Shown: positions 52,203-60,030 of the stretch, in pieces | Layout: the number at the start of each line of letters is the position of its first letter | Position numbering within the stretch: the first letter of the stretch is position 1 | IMG/VR virus record: IMGVR_UViG_3300003690_003063 | Span: 1 to 64,000 of that record | Length of the DNA: 64,000 bases | DNA from: a virus | Reading direction: 5' to 3' (one strand) | The notes under the pieces: generated by a model | Databases searched by the model: none | Seen by the model: the letters and a program-made list of their open reading frames with translations, nothing else | What the model was told of the DNA's origin: nothing | Position numbers and translations under genes: made by a program

Positions 52203-54176
52203 ATGGCAAAAAGAGAAAACAACCCTAGAAACCCAGCGGCTCCTCTGTTTAAGAGGCTTACTAGGCTTTTATCAGGGCCTATTGTAAATTACCGCGCACA
52301 GATCGCGCGTCAGGAACGCCGCGGCGACCTGGATAAATATAGATATCGTTTCCGTTCGATGAGCGGCCAAGAATTTAAGAGGTCCGACAATAACTTTTCT
52401 CAAAACTATAACTTGTTTACATCTGCGGCATTCCGTAATCAAAATCGGTCGGAGCGCTATATTGATTTTGAACAAATGGAATACATGCCCGAGATTGCAT
52501 CGGCTATGGATATCTATGCTGACGAGATGACTACGTCCAACGAGTATAATCAGTTATTAAATGTTGCCTGTATGAATCTGGAAATTAAAACTATCTTAGA
52601 GTCTCTTTTTTATGATGCCCTGAACATTGAATTTAACGCCTTTGGGTGGGCGCGCTCAATGTGTAAGTATGGCGATTTTTTTATGTATTTAGATATAGAT
52701 GAAAAGCTCGGGGTTACAAACGTAATTGGAATGCCGAATAATGAGGTCGAGCGTCTTGAGGGGCAAGACCCTACCAATCCGAACTATGTCCAGTATCAGT
52801 GGAATGGCGCCGGCATAACGTTCGAGAACTGGCAAGTTGCACATTTTCGTATTTTAGGTAACGATAGACATGCTCCGTATGGCACTTCTGTTTTGGATCC
52901 TGCTCGACGTATTTGGCGTCAGCTTACATTATTAGAAGACGCTATGATTGCCTATCGTGTTGTCCGCGCCCCCGAGCGCCGCGTGTTTAAAATTGATGTG
53001 GGGAATATCCCCCCCCAAGATATCCCGCAGTACATGGAAAAGGTTAAAACCGAGATGAAACGAAATTCATTGATAGATGCCAATACGGGCCGCGTTGATT
53101 TACGTTATAACCCCCTATCGCTAGAAGAGGATTATTTTATTCCTATGCGGGGTGGAGTGGGGTCTGATATTATTTCGCTCCCGGGCGCTAAATCTCTCGA
53201 TGATATCGACGATGTGAAGTATTTAAGAGATAAGATGTTTTCAGCTCTTAAAATTCCTCAATCTTATCTTACAAACTTGGAAGGGGCTGACGAAGATAAG
53301 ACTACGTTAGCACAGAAGGACATCCGGTTTTCTAGAACTATCCAGCGACTTCAACGTTCTTTGGTTTCAGAGCTTGAAAAAATATCTATAGTTCATCTTT
53401 ACACTCTTGGTTTCCGCGGCGACGACTTAATTAGTTTTGATTTGACCCTGAATAATCCCTCCCGACTTGCTGAGCTCCAGCAATTAGAATATCTGCGTAC
53501 TAAATTTGATGTGGCCAATGCGGTACCAGAAGGAACCTTCAGCAAACGCTGGGTGGGCCACAACATTCTGGGACTCTCTGACGAAGAGGTGCTACGAAAT
53601 CAGCGGGAATCCTTCTACGATCGTAAATATTCGCAGGCATTAGAGGCCGTGGTGGACGAGGGCGCCGAAGAGGCCGCCATGGGCGGCGAAGAAGGCCTTG
53701 GCGATCTCGGCGGAGACCTCGGTGGCGATCTCGGCGGAGACCTCGGCGGCGATCTCGGCGGAGAAGCTGCCCCCGCCGGTGAAGAATCTCCTCTATTAAC
53801 GGCTCCCGGTCGCGTCGAAGATATAAGAGAAGAGGATGGAGATGTCCGAAATTATGAAAAAAGTTCATATGAAACTGTACGACGCCGCGGCGGCGACCAG
53901 AGACGCAAAGGCCGCTCGGGCCCCACAAGCAGACACATTAAAAATACTGCATTGCCGGAGGCCCCTAGTCTTGGCACTCGCCGTTCCCGGCTCCCAGGCG
54001 TCGTTAAAACTTCTGATTTAGGATTGGGCACAATAGATTTTAAATCAATGGTGGGCTTGGAAGAACAAAAGGCATCTATTTATAATAGTGAAACGAGACT
54101 TCTAGAGAATACTACACGGGTTCGGAGGCTTGTGGAACAGCTAGAAAAAAAAGAGGCGGAAAAGGATGAAACATAA
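52203..54176 (+). CDS. gp20: Portal protein, T4 gp20-type
   Basis: A 657-residue portal. The region from about 85 to 440 has the family pattern (YIDFEQMEYMPEIASAMDIYADE, FRILGNDRHAPYGTSVLDPARRIWRQL and the YRVVRAPERRVFKIDVGN segment). The wing and clip part continues to about 470. From 500 to 521 a low-complexity run of GDLG repeats follows, then a charged, probably disordered tail to the end. The portal is the DNA entry and exit ring of the head. Overlaps the next gene by 11 bases. Confidence 0.9.
   Translation: MAKRENNPRNPAAPLFKRLTRLLSGPIVNYRAQIARQERRGDLDKYRYRFRSMSGQEFKRSDNNFSQNYNLFTSAAFRNQNRSERYIDFEQMEYMPEIASAMDIYADEMTTSNEYNQLLNVACMNLEIKTILESLFYDALNIEFNAFGWARSMCKYGDFFMYLDIDEKLGVTNVIGMPNNEVERLEGQDPTNPNYVQYQWNGAGITFENWQVAHFRILGNDRHAPYGTSVLDPARRIWRQLTLLEDAMIAYRVVRAPERRVFKIDVGNIPPQDIPQYMEKVKTEMKRNSLIDANTGRVDLRYNPLSLEEDYFIPMRGGVGSDIISLPGAKSLDDIDDVKYLRDKMFSALKIPQSYLTNLEGADEDKTTLAQKDIRFSRTIQRLQRSLVSELEKISIVHLYTLGFRGDDLISFDLTLNNPSRLAELQQLEYLRTKFDVANAVPEGTFSKRWVGHNILGLSDEEVLRNQRESFYDRKYSQALEAVVDEGAEEAAMGGEEGLGDLGGDLGGDLGGDLGGDLGGEAAPAGEESPLLTAPGRVEDIREEDGDVRNYEKSSYETVRRRGGDQRRKGRSGPTSRHIKNTALPEAPSLGTRRSRLPGVVKTSDLGLGTIDFKSMVGLEEQKASIYNSETRLLENTTRVRRLVEQLEKKEAEKDET
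53700..53762 (+). repeat. GDLG repeat tract in portal C-terminal region
   Basis: About two and a half copies of a 24-bp unit, each coding two GDLG tetrapeptides, at residues 500-520 of the portal. GC-rich and in frame. The repeats keep a regular Asp-Leu-Gly-Gly period. Confidence 0.85.
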
Positions 54177-54972
54177 TAAGAAGCGGAACACAGCATTTAT
54201 TTATGAAACTTTGGCCAAAGAACTTACGAAGAATATCGTAGATAAAGACGACGGAAGAAAAAATAAAGTTGTTAGAATTCTTAAAGAGTTTTTTGTTCAG
54301 GGAACGATTCTCGCACGAGAGCTTGAACTTTATCAGATTCTTCTTCAAACACAAAATGTTCAAAAAGAGATAGCCGAACGTCTTTTAGGCGAAACTAAAA
54401 AAGCTCGCGTCATCTTAGATCAAAATAAAATTTTTGATGCCCAGTCGCGACTCATAGCCGCCGTTAATAAGGGAATTGGACAACAAGTATGGGCCAACTT
54501 CGTTCCCAATTTTAAGTCTTTGGCCTCAGTTAGTGCTATTTTTAATATTAAGACCGCCGTTAAACAGAGAGTTTTATTTGAACAATCAATCATCGATAAA
54601 ATGAGCGCTAAGAAATCATCTCAATTCCCCGATAATCTGAGATCAATTGACAATTTAGTCTATGGATCATTTATTAAGAAATTTAATAACAAGTATGGAG
54701 ATCTTATTCAGGAGCAAAAAGATTTATTAAATCATTATATTATTAGTTTTGCTGATGATGGTTTTGAGTTGCGACTATATCTTAATGAGGAGATCGGCAG
54801 ACTTAAGACGTTGCTCTCTGAATTGGGCGCCGATACGCAAGCGTCCCTTATTGTTGAAAAAACACAGGCTGTACAGGGCTACCTTGAAAATATTCGCAAA
54901 CGGGAGTTTGCTGAAGCCGATATTGACAAAATTTTAAAGACACAACAATTAGTTCGGGAGCTCCAAGAATAA
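54166..54972 (+). CDS. Head-region helical protein (gp67/gp68 position)
   Basis: A 268-residue, almost entirely helical protein with a basic start (KHNKKRNTAFIYETLAKEL). In T4 the genes after portal (67 and 68) code core/scaffold proteins that are also protease substrates; this gene holds that position but I cannot show sequence homology. It overlaps the portal gene by 11 bases and the next gene by one. Likely prohead core component or head completion factor. Confidence 0.6.
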   Translation: MKHNKKRNTAFIYETLAKELTKNIVDKDDGRKNKVVRILKEFFVQGTILARELELYQILLQTQNVQKEIAERLLGETKKARVILDQNKIFDAQSRLIAAVNKGIGQQVWANFVPNFKSLASVSAIFNIKTAVKQRVLFEQSIIDKMSAKKSSQFPDNLRSIDNLVYGSFIKKFNNKYGDLIQEQKDLLNHYIISFADDGFELRLYLNEEIGRLKTLLSELGADTQASLIVEKTQAVQGYLENIRKREFAEADIDKILKTQQLVRELQE

Positions 54973-55478
54973 TGATTAAGATTAAGATTGGAGGCCCGCA
55001 GGCTACTGTCGAACTCAATGCTCGAAAAGCATTAGATGGTTCTCTCCTTATCATGGATCATCAAAAGATTGACATTGCGGTGGTGCCAGATAAACTTAAA
55101 GTCGTGACATTTCCAAAAACGACATCCACCGAGGACGTCTACGATTATCAAAATAGATTGTTAGAATTGTTAGCAGATAAAGGCATCATCGACCGCAGCA
55201 GTATTCAGGGGGGGAATGTCTTTCGTTCTCTAGAGGGGACAGTACATGAGAGCGAACAAATTAACCCCCTACAGGCTGCGGTATATATAATAGCTGAGTT
55301 CATCAACAGCGAGGCAGAGCATGAACAAGTCGCCGATAGATATGAGAAAGAGCTTGAAGATATGTATACCCACCCAGACGATAGAGATTCCACTGAATAT
55401 GGTGAAGTTCCCCAATATGCCGAAAAGGGTTCCATGCGTCCTGGCTACTACTATTATCCATTAAGAAATCGATATTAA
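54972..55478 (+). CDS. Small head-region protein, unknown function
   Basis: A 168-residue protein: beta-rich first third (MIKIKIGGPQATVELNARKA ... KLKVVTFPKT), then a helical acidic part (about 70-140) and a Tyr-rich end. No family recognised. It sits in the block between portal and prohead protease and may be a core or neck component. Stop at 55478 is followed after one base by a GTG start. Confidence 0.6.
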   Translation: MIKIKIGGPQATVELNARKALDGSLLIMDHQKIDIAVVPDKLKVVTFPKTTSTEDVYDYQNRLLELLADKGIIDRSSIQGGNVFRSLEGTVHESEQINPLQAAVYIIAEFINSEAEHEQVADRYEKELEDMYTHPDDRDSTEYGEVPQYAEKGSMRPGYYYYPLRNRY

Positions 55479-55479
55479 A

Positions 55480-55797
55480 GTGGAGCTGTTACATTTTGTG
55501 CTTGCCGCGTACGGCATGACTTTTATCATTATTCACGGACATATCTTTAATAAGATACGTCCCGCTTGTCAAGCATGGGGAGGTTTTGGAAGATTATTTC
55601 ATTGTCATCTGTGTATGGGATTTTGGGTTGGCGTCTTTCTTTGGGGCGTAAGTCCTTACACAGAACTATTTAATTTTGACTATACGTTCGTAAATGCTTT
55701 CATTTGCGGCTGTATTAGCGCTGGTACCTCATACTTCTTAAGTATGTTGGTAGAGGATTACGGGATCAGAGTGATCTATAAAGGAGGTGAATCATGA
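55480..55797 (+). CDS. Membrane protein, DUF1360-like
   Basis: A 105-residue membrane protein with hydrophobic segments at about 4-20, 43-60 and 68-90 and a central motif FHCHLCMGFWVG (Cys42, Cys45, Gly-Phe-Trp), as in small DUF1360-type membrane proteins of bacteria and phages, which have a Cys-x-x-Cys-x-Gly-Phe-Trp core. Start is GTG at 55480; no ATG lies nearby. Role unknown. It ends in a strong ribosome site for the next short frame. Confidence 0.65.
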   Translation: MELLHFVLAAYGMTFIIIHGHIFNKIRPACQAWGGFGRLFHCHLCMGFWVGVFLWGVSPYTELFNFDYTFVNAFICGCISAGTSYFLSMLVEDYGIRVIYKGGES

Positions 55798-55850
55798 AAA
55801 AGTGGATGATCCAGCCGGTTCGTCGATGCTGCTCTGGTAGCATACTTTAG
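55794..55850 (+). CDS. Possible 18-residue peptide
   Basis: A tiny frame coding MKKWMIQPVRRCCSGSIL. It overlaps the preceding stop (ATGA) and has an almost perfect ribosome site, AAAGGAGGTG at 55780-55789, the best in this region. After its stop a 5-bp stem (GTGGG/CCCAC, 55851-55870) and an AT-rich leader precede the next gene. It may be a real small membrane-linked or regulatory peptide, or a remnant of a longer gene. Confidence 0.3.
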   Translation: MKKWMIQPVRRCCSGSIL

Positions 55851-55892
55851 GTGGGACCGTAAAGACCCACGTTAAATAAATAGGAATTAATT

Positions 55893-56375
55893 ATGGCACG
55901 TAGAAAAAATGTAAAGAGAATAGACCCAAGATACTTCTTGCACGAGACAGTGAATCGTAATGACGATGGCTCAGCTATTGAAGAAGAACAAGCCATATTT
56001 GCCCCCAACCATTATTGCGTTCATCACGGCGGCGTCCAGCATGAAGGCCAGATTAAGATGGCTGAAGCTATCAATCATAATTTTAACAGGAAGCTTAATA
56101 GAGTTACTCATTACGATATGAGACTTCAAGACGGTACTATTTTAGAAGGCATTGCGGCCGAAGATATTCAAGTTGTTCGTGCTTCTTTAGCTGAGGAACA
56201 CAGCCACGAAGAGGGTTGCCCCTCCGAAGAAGGAGGTGCCACCGACATTAGCCAGTTAACCCCCGAAGAAGCGTTTGATGCGGGCATGGCCGCGGCCAGA
56301 GATGCCATTGACCAAGCCATGGGCGCACCTGATGGGCCGCCTCCTGAAGGGGCTGAGGATAATTATGGCCCGTAG
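55893..56375 (+). CDS. Tagged protein A (N-terminal MARRKNVK tag)
   Basis: A 160-residue protein. The first 22 residues, starting MARRKNVKRIDPRYFLHE, are identical to those of the next gene, whereas the bodies are unrelated. The body has His/Cys-rich NHYCVHHGGVQHEG (about residues 38-51), a NHNFNRKLNRVTHYDMRLQDG segment and a very acidic His/Glu/Cys-rich second half (about 104-160). The Leu16-His-Glu18 of the tag matches the prohead-protease cleavage pattern. Likely an internal head protein. Confidence 0.7.
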   Translation: MARRKNVKRIDPRYFLHETVNRNDDGSAIEEEQAIFAPNHYCVHHGGVQHEGQIKMAEAINHNFNRKLNRVTHYDMRLQDGTILEGIAAEDIQVVRASLAEEHSHEEGCPSEEGGATDISQLTPEEAFDAGMAAARDAIDQAMGAPDGPPPEGAEDNYGP

Positions 56376-56886
56376 AAAAAATGTAAAAAGAATAGATCCA
56401 AGGTACTTCTTGCACGAGACAGTGAATCGTGGTGAGGAGCTTGATGAAGGCGCCCTTAACGTGGTGTTGGATATAGCCGGTCTTATCCCCGGTGTCGGGG
56501 AATATGCTGACGTTGCCAATGCTGCTCTATATGCGAAGGATGGCAAGTGGCTGTTCGCTGCCCTCTCCTTGATCTCGGTGATTCCGGTTCTGGGCGATGC
56601 CGTAGGCAAAGGCGGCAAGATAAGCATGTGGGTTGCTAAGAATTTCCCAAAGGGTGCCAAAGCGATCGCCAAGCATGGGCCAGAAGTTCTCAAGGTAATA
56701 GAATTACTTCAGAAGCATGCGTCCACTGTGGCTAATTTGTTTGATGCAGTAGCCCAGGACGAACGCGTGAAGGGCTTTTTGGGCGGCGATGAGGGGGTAG
56801 CGGAAATGCAACGAGCCCTAGATGAATTTGCCGCCGGCGGTGCTAGTGAGTGGCCCCCCACCGCGGCCCAAGCAGCAGAGGAATAA
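56365..56886 (+). CDS. Tagged protein B with hydrophobic Gly-rich domain
   Basis: A 173-residue protein. I chose the ATG at 56365 because it starts the same 22-residue tag as protein A; an in-frame ATG at 56275 would read through the preceding gene. After the tag (ending at about 22) comes a hydrophobic helical hairpin, residues 28-85: LNVVLDIAGLIPGVGEYADVANAALY followed by LFAALSLISVIPVLGDAVGKGGK, of the kind found in pre-toxin and other membrane-inserting modules. The rest is helical with a Glu-rich end. It is encoded immediately before the prohead protease. Possible ejected membrane-active protein. Confidence 0.7.
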   Translation: MARRKNVKRIDPRYFLHETVNRGEELDEGALNVVLDIAGLIPGVGEYADVANAALYAKDGKWLFAALSLISVIPVLGDAVGKGGKISMWVAKNFPKGAKAIAKHGPEVLKVIELLQKHASTVANLFDAVAQDERVKGFLGGDEGVAEMQRALDEFAAGGASEWPPTAAQAAEE

Positions 56887-56891
56887 GAACA

Positions 56892-57491
56892 ATGCCACAG
56901 CTTCTCCGAGAATTTTATGAACTATGCGAAGGTGGCGTCTGTCAGGATCTTTTGACTGAAGCCGAAAAGACTTTTGTGCGCAATGGTGGCATGATATTAA
57001 GCGGGAAGCTTCAAGAAGCAGAAGTACAGAATGGTAATGGTCGCGTGTATCCGATGTCGATTTTAGAAAGAGAAGTACAACGTTATGCAAAACTCGTGGA
57101 GGATCACCGTGCCCTTGGGGAGCTCGACCATCCCGAGTCTTCGATTGTTAATTTAGCCAACGTTTCTCATATGATTACCGAAGTATGGATGGATGGTCCG
57201 TCGGTGATGGGTAAATGTAAAGTTCTCGACACACCTTCGGGACAAATTCTGCGCGCCTTGGTAGAATCGGGGGTTAAGATTGGGATTTCATCACGTGGTC
57301 TTGGATCTGTCATCGAGCAAAAGGGCAAAACAATAGTGGAAGACGACTTCCAGTTAATTAGTTTTGATATTGTGTCAGAACCATCTACTCCAGACGCCTT
57401 TATGACACTGTCAGAAAGCAAATTCATGAATGAACAGGTACAAAAAAATAACAAGATTATTAATTTGGCCAACAGTATTTTAGGAAATTAA
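56892..57491 (+). CDS. gp21: Prohead core protease, T4 gp21-type
   Basis: A 199-residue serine protease of the gp21 type. Catalytic candidates are His80 in GELDHPES and Ser133 or Ser134 in KIGISSRG, with the conserved spacing of T4 gp21 (His85, Ser140). It matures the prohead by cutting scaffold and capsid proteins at Ile/Leu-x-Glu sites. I chose the ATG at 56892, five bases after the preceding stop; an upstream in-frame ATG at 56850 lies within that gene. A possible self-cleavage site, LLTE, occurs at residues 20-23. The protease lies between the tagged genes and the tagged scaffold-position gene. Confidence 0.9.
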   Translation: MPQLLREFYELCEGGVCQDLLTEAEKTFVRNGGMILSGKLQEAEVQNGNGRVYPMSILEREVQRYAKLVEDHRALGELDHPESSIVNLANVSHMITEVWMDGPSVMGKCKVLDTPSGQILRALVESGVKIGISSRGLGSVIEQKGKTIVEDDFQLISFDIVSEPSTPDAFMTLSESKFMNEQVQKNNKIINLANSILGN

Positions 57492-57495
57492 AAGT

Positions 57496-59580
57496 GTGCA
57501 AATATCTAAGCACGAGTTACACTCTATTATAAAAGAGGAACTTTCCGAGCATTTTAAGTTAACGGATCCATATCATACCCATTGGGGTGGGGGCGAAGAA
57601 GAGGAAGAGGAACCAGAAACTACCCTTGATGCTCCCGAAGGCCTCCCCGGCCCGCGCAAGAGTCGAGCTTCTCGAGGCGATCAAGATTATCCGGCGTCTG
57701 AAATGGCGACCATTACGGCGACTCTTTTTGAGGTAGCAGATGAGCTTGGAGTGCCTACGACGCCAGATGAACGTGAGGCCATTGTTGCTGAACTAGAAGA
57801 ACTCCTGCGGGGTCAAGGATACGAACTGCATGAACAAAACCTAATTTTATCAGAACCATTGTTTCTAGAAATTGATGAGTCGTCCCCCCGCCTTTTTAGG
57901 CTTTTAGATGATATTGAGAATGAAGATCCCGCCGCTCTTGATAGAATCATAGATGCTTTTGCCCGCGGCGGCATTGATATAGGGACAGGAACTCCCCCCG
58001 GCACTGATGATTTGGGCCGCGGCGATATTGTTCTTGTTCCGGAACCCGAGGAAGGTGAGCGTCACCCCGCGCCCATTTTACCAGGACGGTATGAGGTACG
58101 ACATTTAGGACGCCGAAGGGGCGTTCCCTCTGCCTTTTTGGGCGCCATTGACGAGGACAACGAGATCGATCATGATCGTCATGATTTATATGTTCCCCTT
58201 AGAGACATCATACCATATGGTGCCGTATATGCCTACTCGCCTTATGATTCCAAGGACCTCGATCGAGACTTGGATGATCCTGATTTAACGGATACAGAGA
58301 TCGATGTGCCCCCCGTCGAGGCGCCCGAGGAGGAAGAGTTGTGGGATCCTGATGACCCTACGATTGCTGGAGGTGTTCACGATGATGATGTATTGGTGCC
58401 CCCGGACGAGGAAGAAGAGCCCGAGGAGGAGGAAGCCCCCCTTAAGGTAGGAGATGTCGTACGTGTTAAAGAAAACGATCGCGATATAAAGCCCGGGGAC
58501 TATGAGGTAGCAGAGGTACGAGATTACACGACGGGCGCTTCCGTCGTGGTACTTGCCGCGGTAGCAGGCAAAGGCGGCGAGGACCGACACCAGGAATATC
58601 TTGAAACTATTCTTGATAATCCTGATGTTTTCAAAATAAACCCCTTTTTTCCTAAAATTCAAAATCCGTGGAGGTTTAAGTGGTTTTGGGAAGAAGACGA
58701 AGTCGACGACGATTCCACGGACGCTTTAAAGAAAGCGGCCAAAGGGATTAGAGATTTATTGCCTATCTCTCCTGGGAAGATGACCATTGGCGTACTCGGC
58801 ACCCTTGGCGGTATTGCGGGCATTGTCGGACTTGTGAAATATATATCCGAAGATGAAGAGGCCGTTTCTGAGCCCGCAGCCGCAGCAAAAGGCGAACAGA
58901 TAGAAGATTTAGGCAAAAAGGAGCCTAAAAGTTGGGACTTTCTTTTAAGTTCGTTAAAATTTATTCTATCTCTGGCGCTCGACGAAGGACAGATGGATGC
59001 CATCAATAAGGTTGAAATCCTCCTTAAAGCGATCACGGGCGCAGTCTCTGTTCAAGACCTTGACGCCGAAGCCTTGGGCGGCTTATTAGATGATGTCCCG
59101 GGGATAGAGTTTCTTGATAAACTACCGGGAGGCAGAGAAAAGCTAATTGAAATACTAATTGAGCAATGGCAAGAAATGCCGCTTGAAAAGAAGGTCAATC
59201 TTATACTTGCTCTAATCCCACAAGAAGACCTCAACCAGCTGGACGCCACGTTAAGTGCCGCACCACATCTCTCAGAGATGCCAGGAATGGATTGGCCTTT
59301 AGTAGGACCCGAAATCCAGGAGCTGATTAAAGAAAAAGCAGGCCTTGATGTGGGGGAAGATCCTCATATGGTGACTCTCTTATTAGCAGCCGGTCAGGCG
59401 TTTGGTCTCGCAGATGAAGAACATACGACGGATGCTATGGATGTTACACAGCATTTTTATGATTCTCTTGAAAAGGCAAAGAGTGCCGGTAAGTTAGAAC
59501 GTGGGATGATGATCATGGATGCTCTCTTTGAGCATCAGCAACAAATGAATAGAATGAAAGTATTAGCAGGCATAAAATGA
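57496..59580 (+). CDS. Tagged acidic protein at scaffold (gp22) position
   Basis: A 694-residue, very acidic protein starting with GTG. The first residues MQISKHELHSIIKEEL form the same type of tag as the short genes near 42-43 kb and include the Ile-Lys-Glu site. Then follow a Glu/Asp-rich segment, a KVGDVVRVKEN beta part (about 316-325, preceded by LGRGDIVLVPEPEEG near 170), a hydrophobic span at about 429-450 (MTIGVLGTLGGIAGIVGLVKYI) and a helical C-terminal region of Leu-rich repeats ending MNRMKVLAGIK. In T4 the gene after gp21 is the scaffold gp22. This one is larger and has a membrane-like span, so it may be scaffold, internal cargo or both. Confidence 0.6.
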   Translation: MQISKHELHSIIKEELSEHFKLTDPYHTHWGGGEEEEEEPETTLDAPEGLPGPRKSRASRGDQDYPASEMATITATLFEVADELGVPTTPDEREAIVAELEELLRGQGYELHEQNLILSEPLFLEIDESSPRLFRLLDDIENEDPAALDRIIDAFARGGIDIGTGTPPGTDDLGRGDIVLVPEPEEGERHPAPILPGRYEVRHLGRRRGVPSAFLGAIDEDNEIDHDRHDLYVPLRDIIPYGAVYAYSPYDSKDLDRDLDDPDLTDTEIDVPPVEAPEEEELWDPDDPTIAGGVHDDDVLVPPDEEEEPEEEEAPLKVGDVVRVKENDRDIKPGDYEVAEVRDYTTGASVVVLAAVAGKGGEDRHQEYLETILDNPDVFKINPFFPKIQNPWRFKWFWEEDEVDDDSTDALKKAAKGIRDLLPISPGKMTIGVLGTLGGIAGIVGLVKYISEDEEAVSEPAAAAKGEQIEDLGKKEPKSWDFLLSSLKFILSLALDEGQMDAINKVEILLKAITGAVSVQDLDAEALGGLLDDVPGIEFLDKLPGGREKLIEILIEQWQEMPLEKKVNLILALIPQEDLNQLDATLSAAPHLSEMPGMDWPLVGPEIQELIKEKAGLDVGEDPHMVTLLLAAGQAFGLADEEHTTDAMDVTQHFYDSLEKAKSAGKLERGMMIMDALFEHQQQMNRMKVLAGIK

Positions 59581-60023
59581 AAAAGTCAGAATTGAAAAAG
59601 ATTCTTAAACCTCTCATAACTGAATGTATAAAAGAATCGCTCCTTGAGGACGGCCTTATTGTGGGCATCGTAAGCGAGGTTGTAAAAAGTATGGGAGTCT
59701 CCGCACCAGTTACTAAAAGAGTACCGCCTCAAGCAGACCCCCTAAAAGAACGAATGAAGCGAAATGCCTTTAGTAAAGAACAGACAGTGAAACTCCGAGA
59801 GCATAAAAAGAAATTAATGACAGCTATCGGAGGGGGTGCTTATAACGGAGTGGATCTGTTTGAAGGGACAACCCCAGCCCAGGCCCAGAAGTCTGGCACC
59901 CATCAGGCAACCCCCCTATCAGGACAAGAGTCGACAGATGCTGGTGTTGATATTAGTAATTTATTTGGTGCGGTAGGCCCCGCGTGGGGCGCTCATATGA
60001 ATGATGTTAGAGAAGGAAAGTAG
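59577..60023 (+). CDS. Small head-region protein with tag-like N-terminus
   Basis: A 148-residue protein that overlaps the preceding stop by ATGA. It begins MKKSELKKILKPLITECIKE, a Lys- and Leu-rich helix with Ile-Thr-Glu and Ile-Lys-Glu sites. Next come a charged helical part (about 60-85) and a C-terminal segment NGVDLFEGTTPAQ ... DAGVDISNLFGAVGPAWGAHM, which I believe is a conserved feature of head proteins in T4-related marine phages. Function unknown; a prohead core or minor capsid protein fits the location. Confidence 0.6.
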   Translation: MKKSELKKILKPLITECIKESLLEDGLIVGIVSEVVKSMGVSAPVTKRVPPQADPLKERMKRNAFSKEQTVKLREHKKKLMTAIGGGAYNGVDLFEGTTPAQAQKSGTHQATPLSGQESTDAGVDISNLFGAVGPAWGAHMNDVREGK

Positions 60024-60030
60024 GTATATT

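Noticed and set aside
55851-55870. GTGGG/CCCAC stem as a transcription terminator
   Set aside because: The stem is only five base pairs with a ten-base loop, and no run of T follows.
55875-55882. AATAAATA, seven of eight match to the late promoter, before the tagged gene at 55893
   Set aside because: Only 10 bases before the start codon, so a transcript from it would lack a leader with a ribosome site. AT-rich leader sequence is enough explanation.
57496-60023. Major capsid protein (gp23)
   Set aside because: T4 order would place it after the scaffold gene, but none of the proteins here has the size and fold pattern expected; the capsid gene probably lies outside the window.
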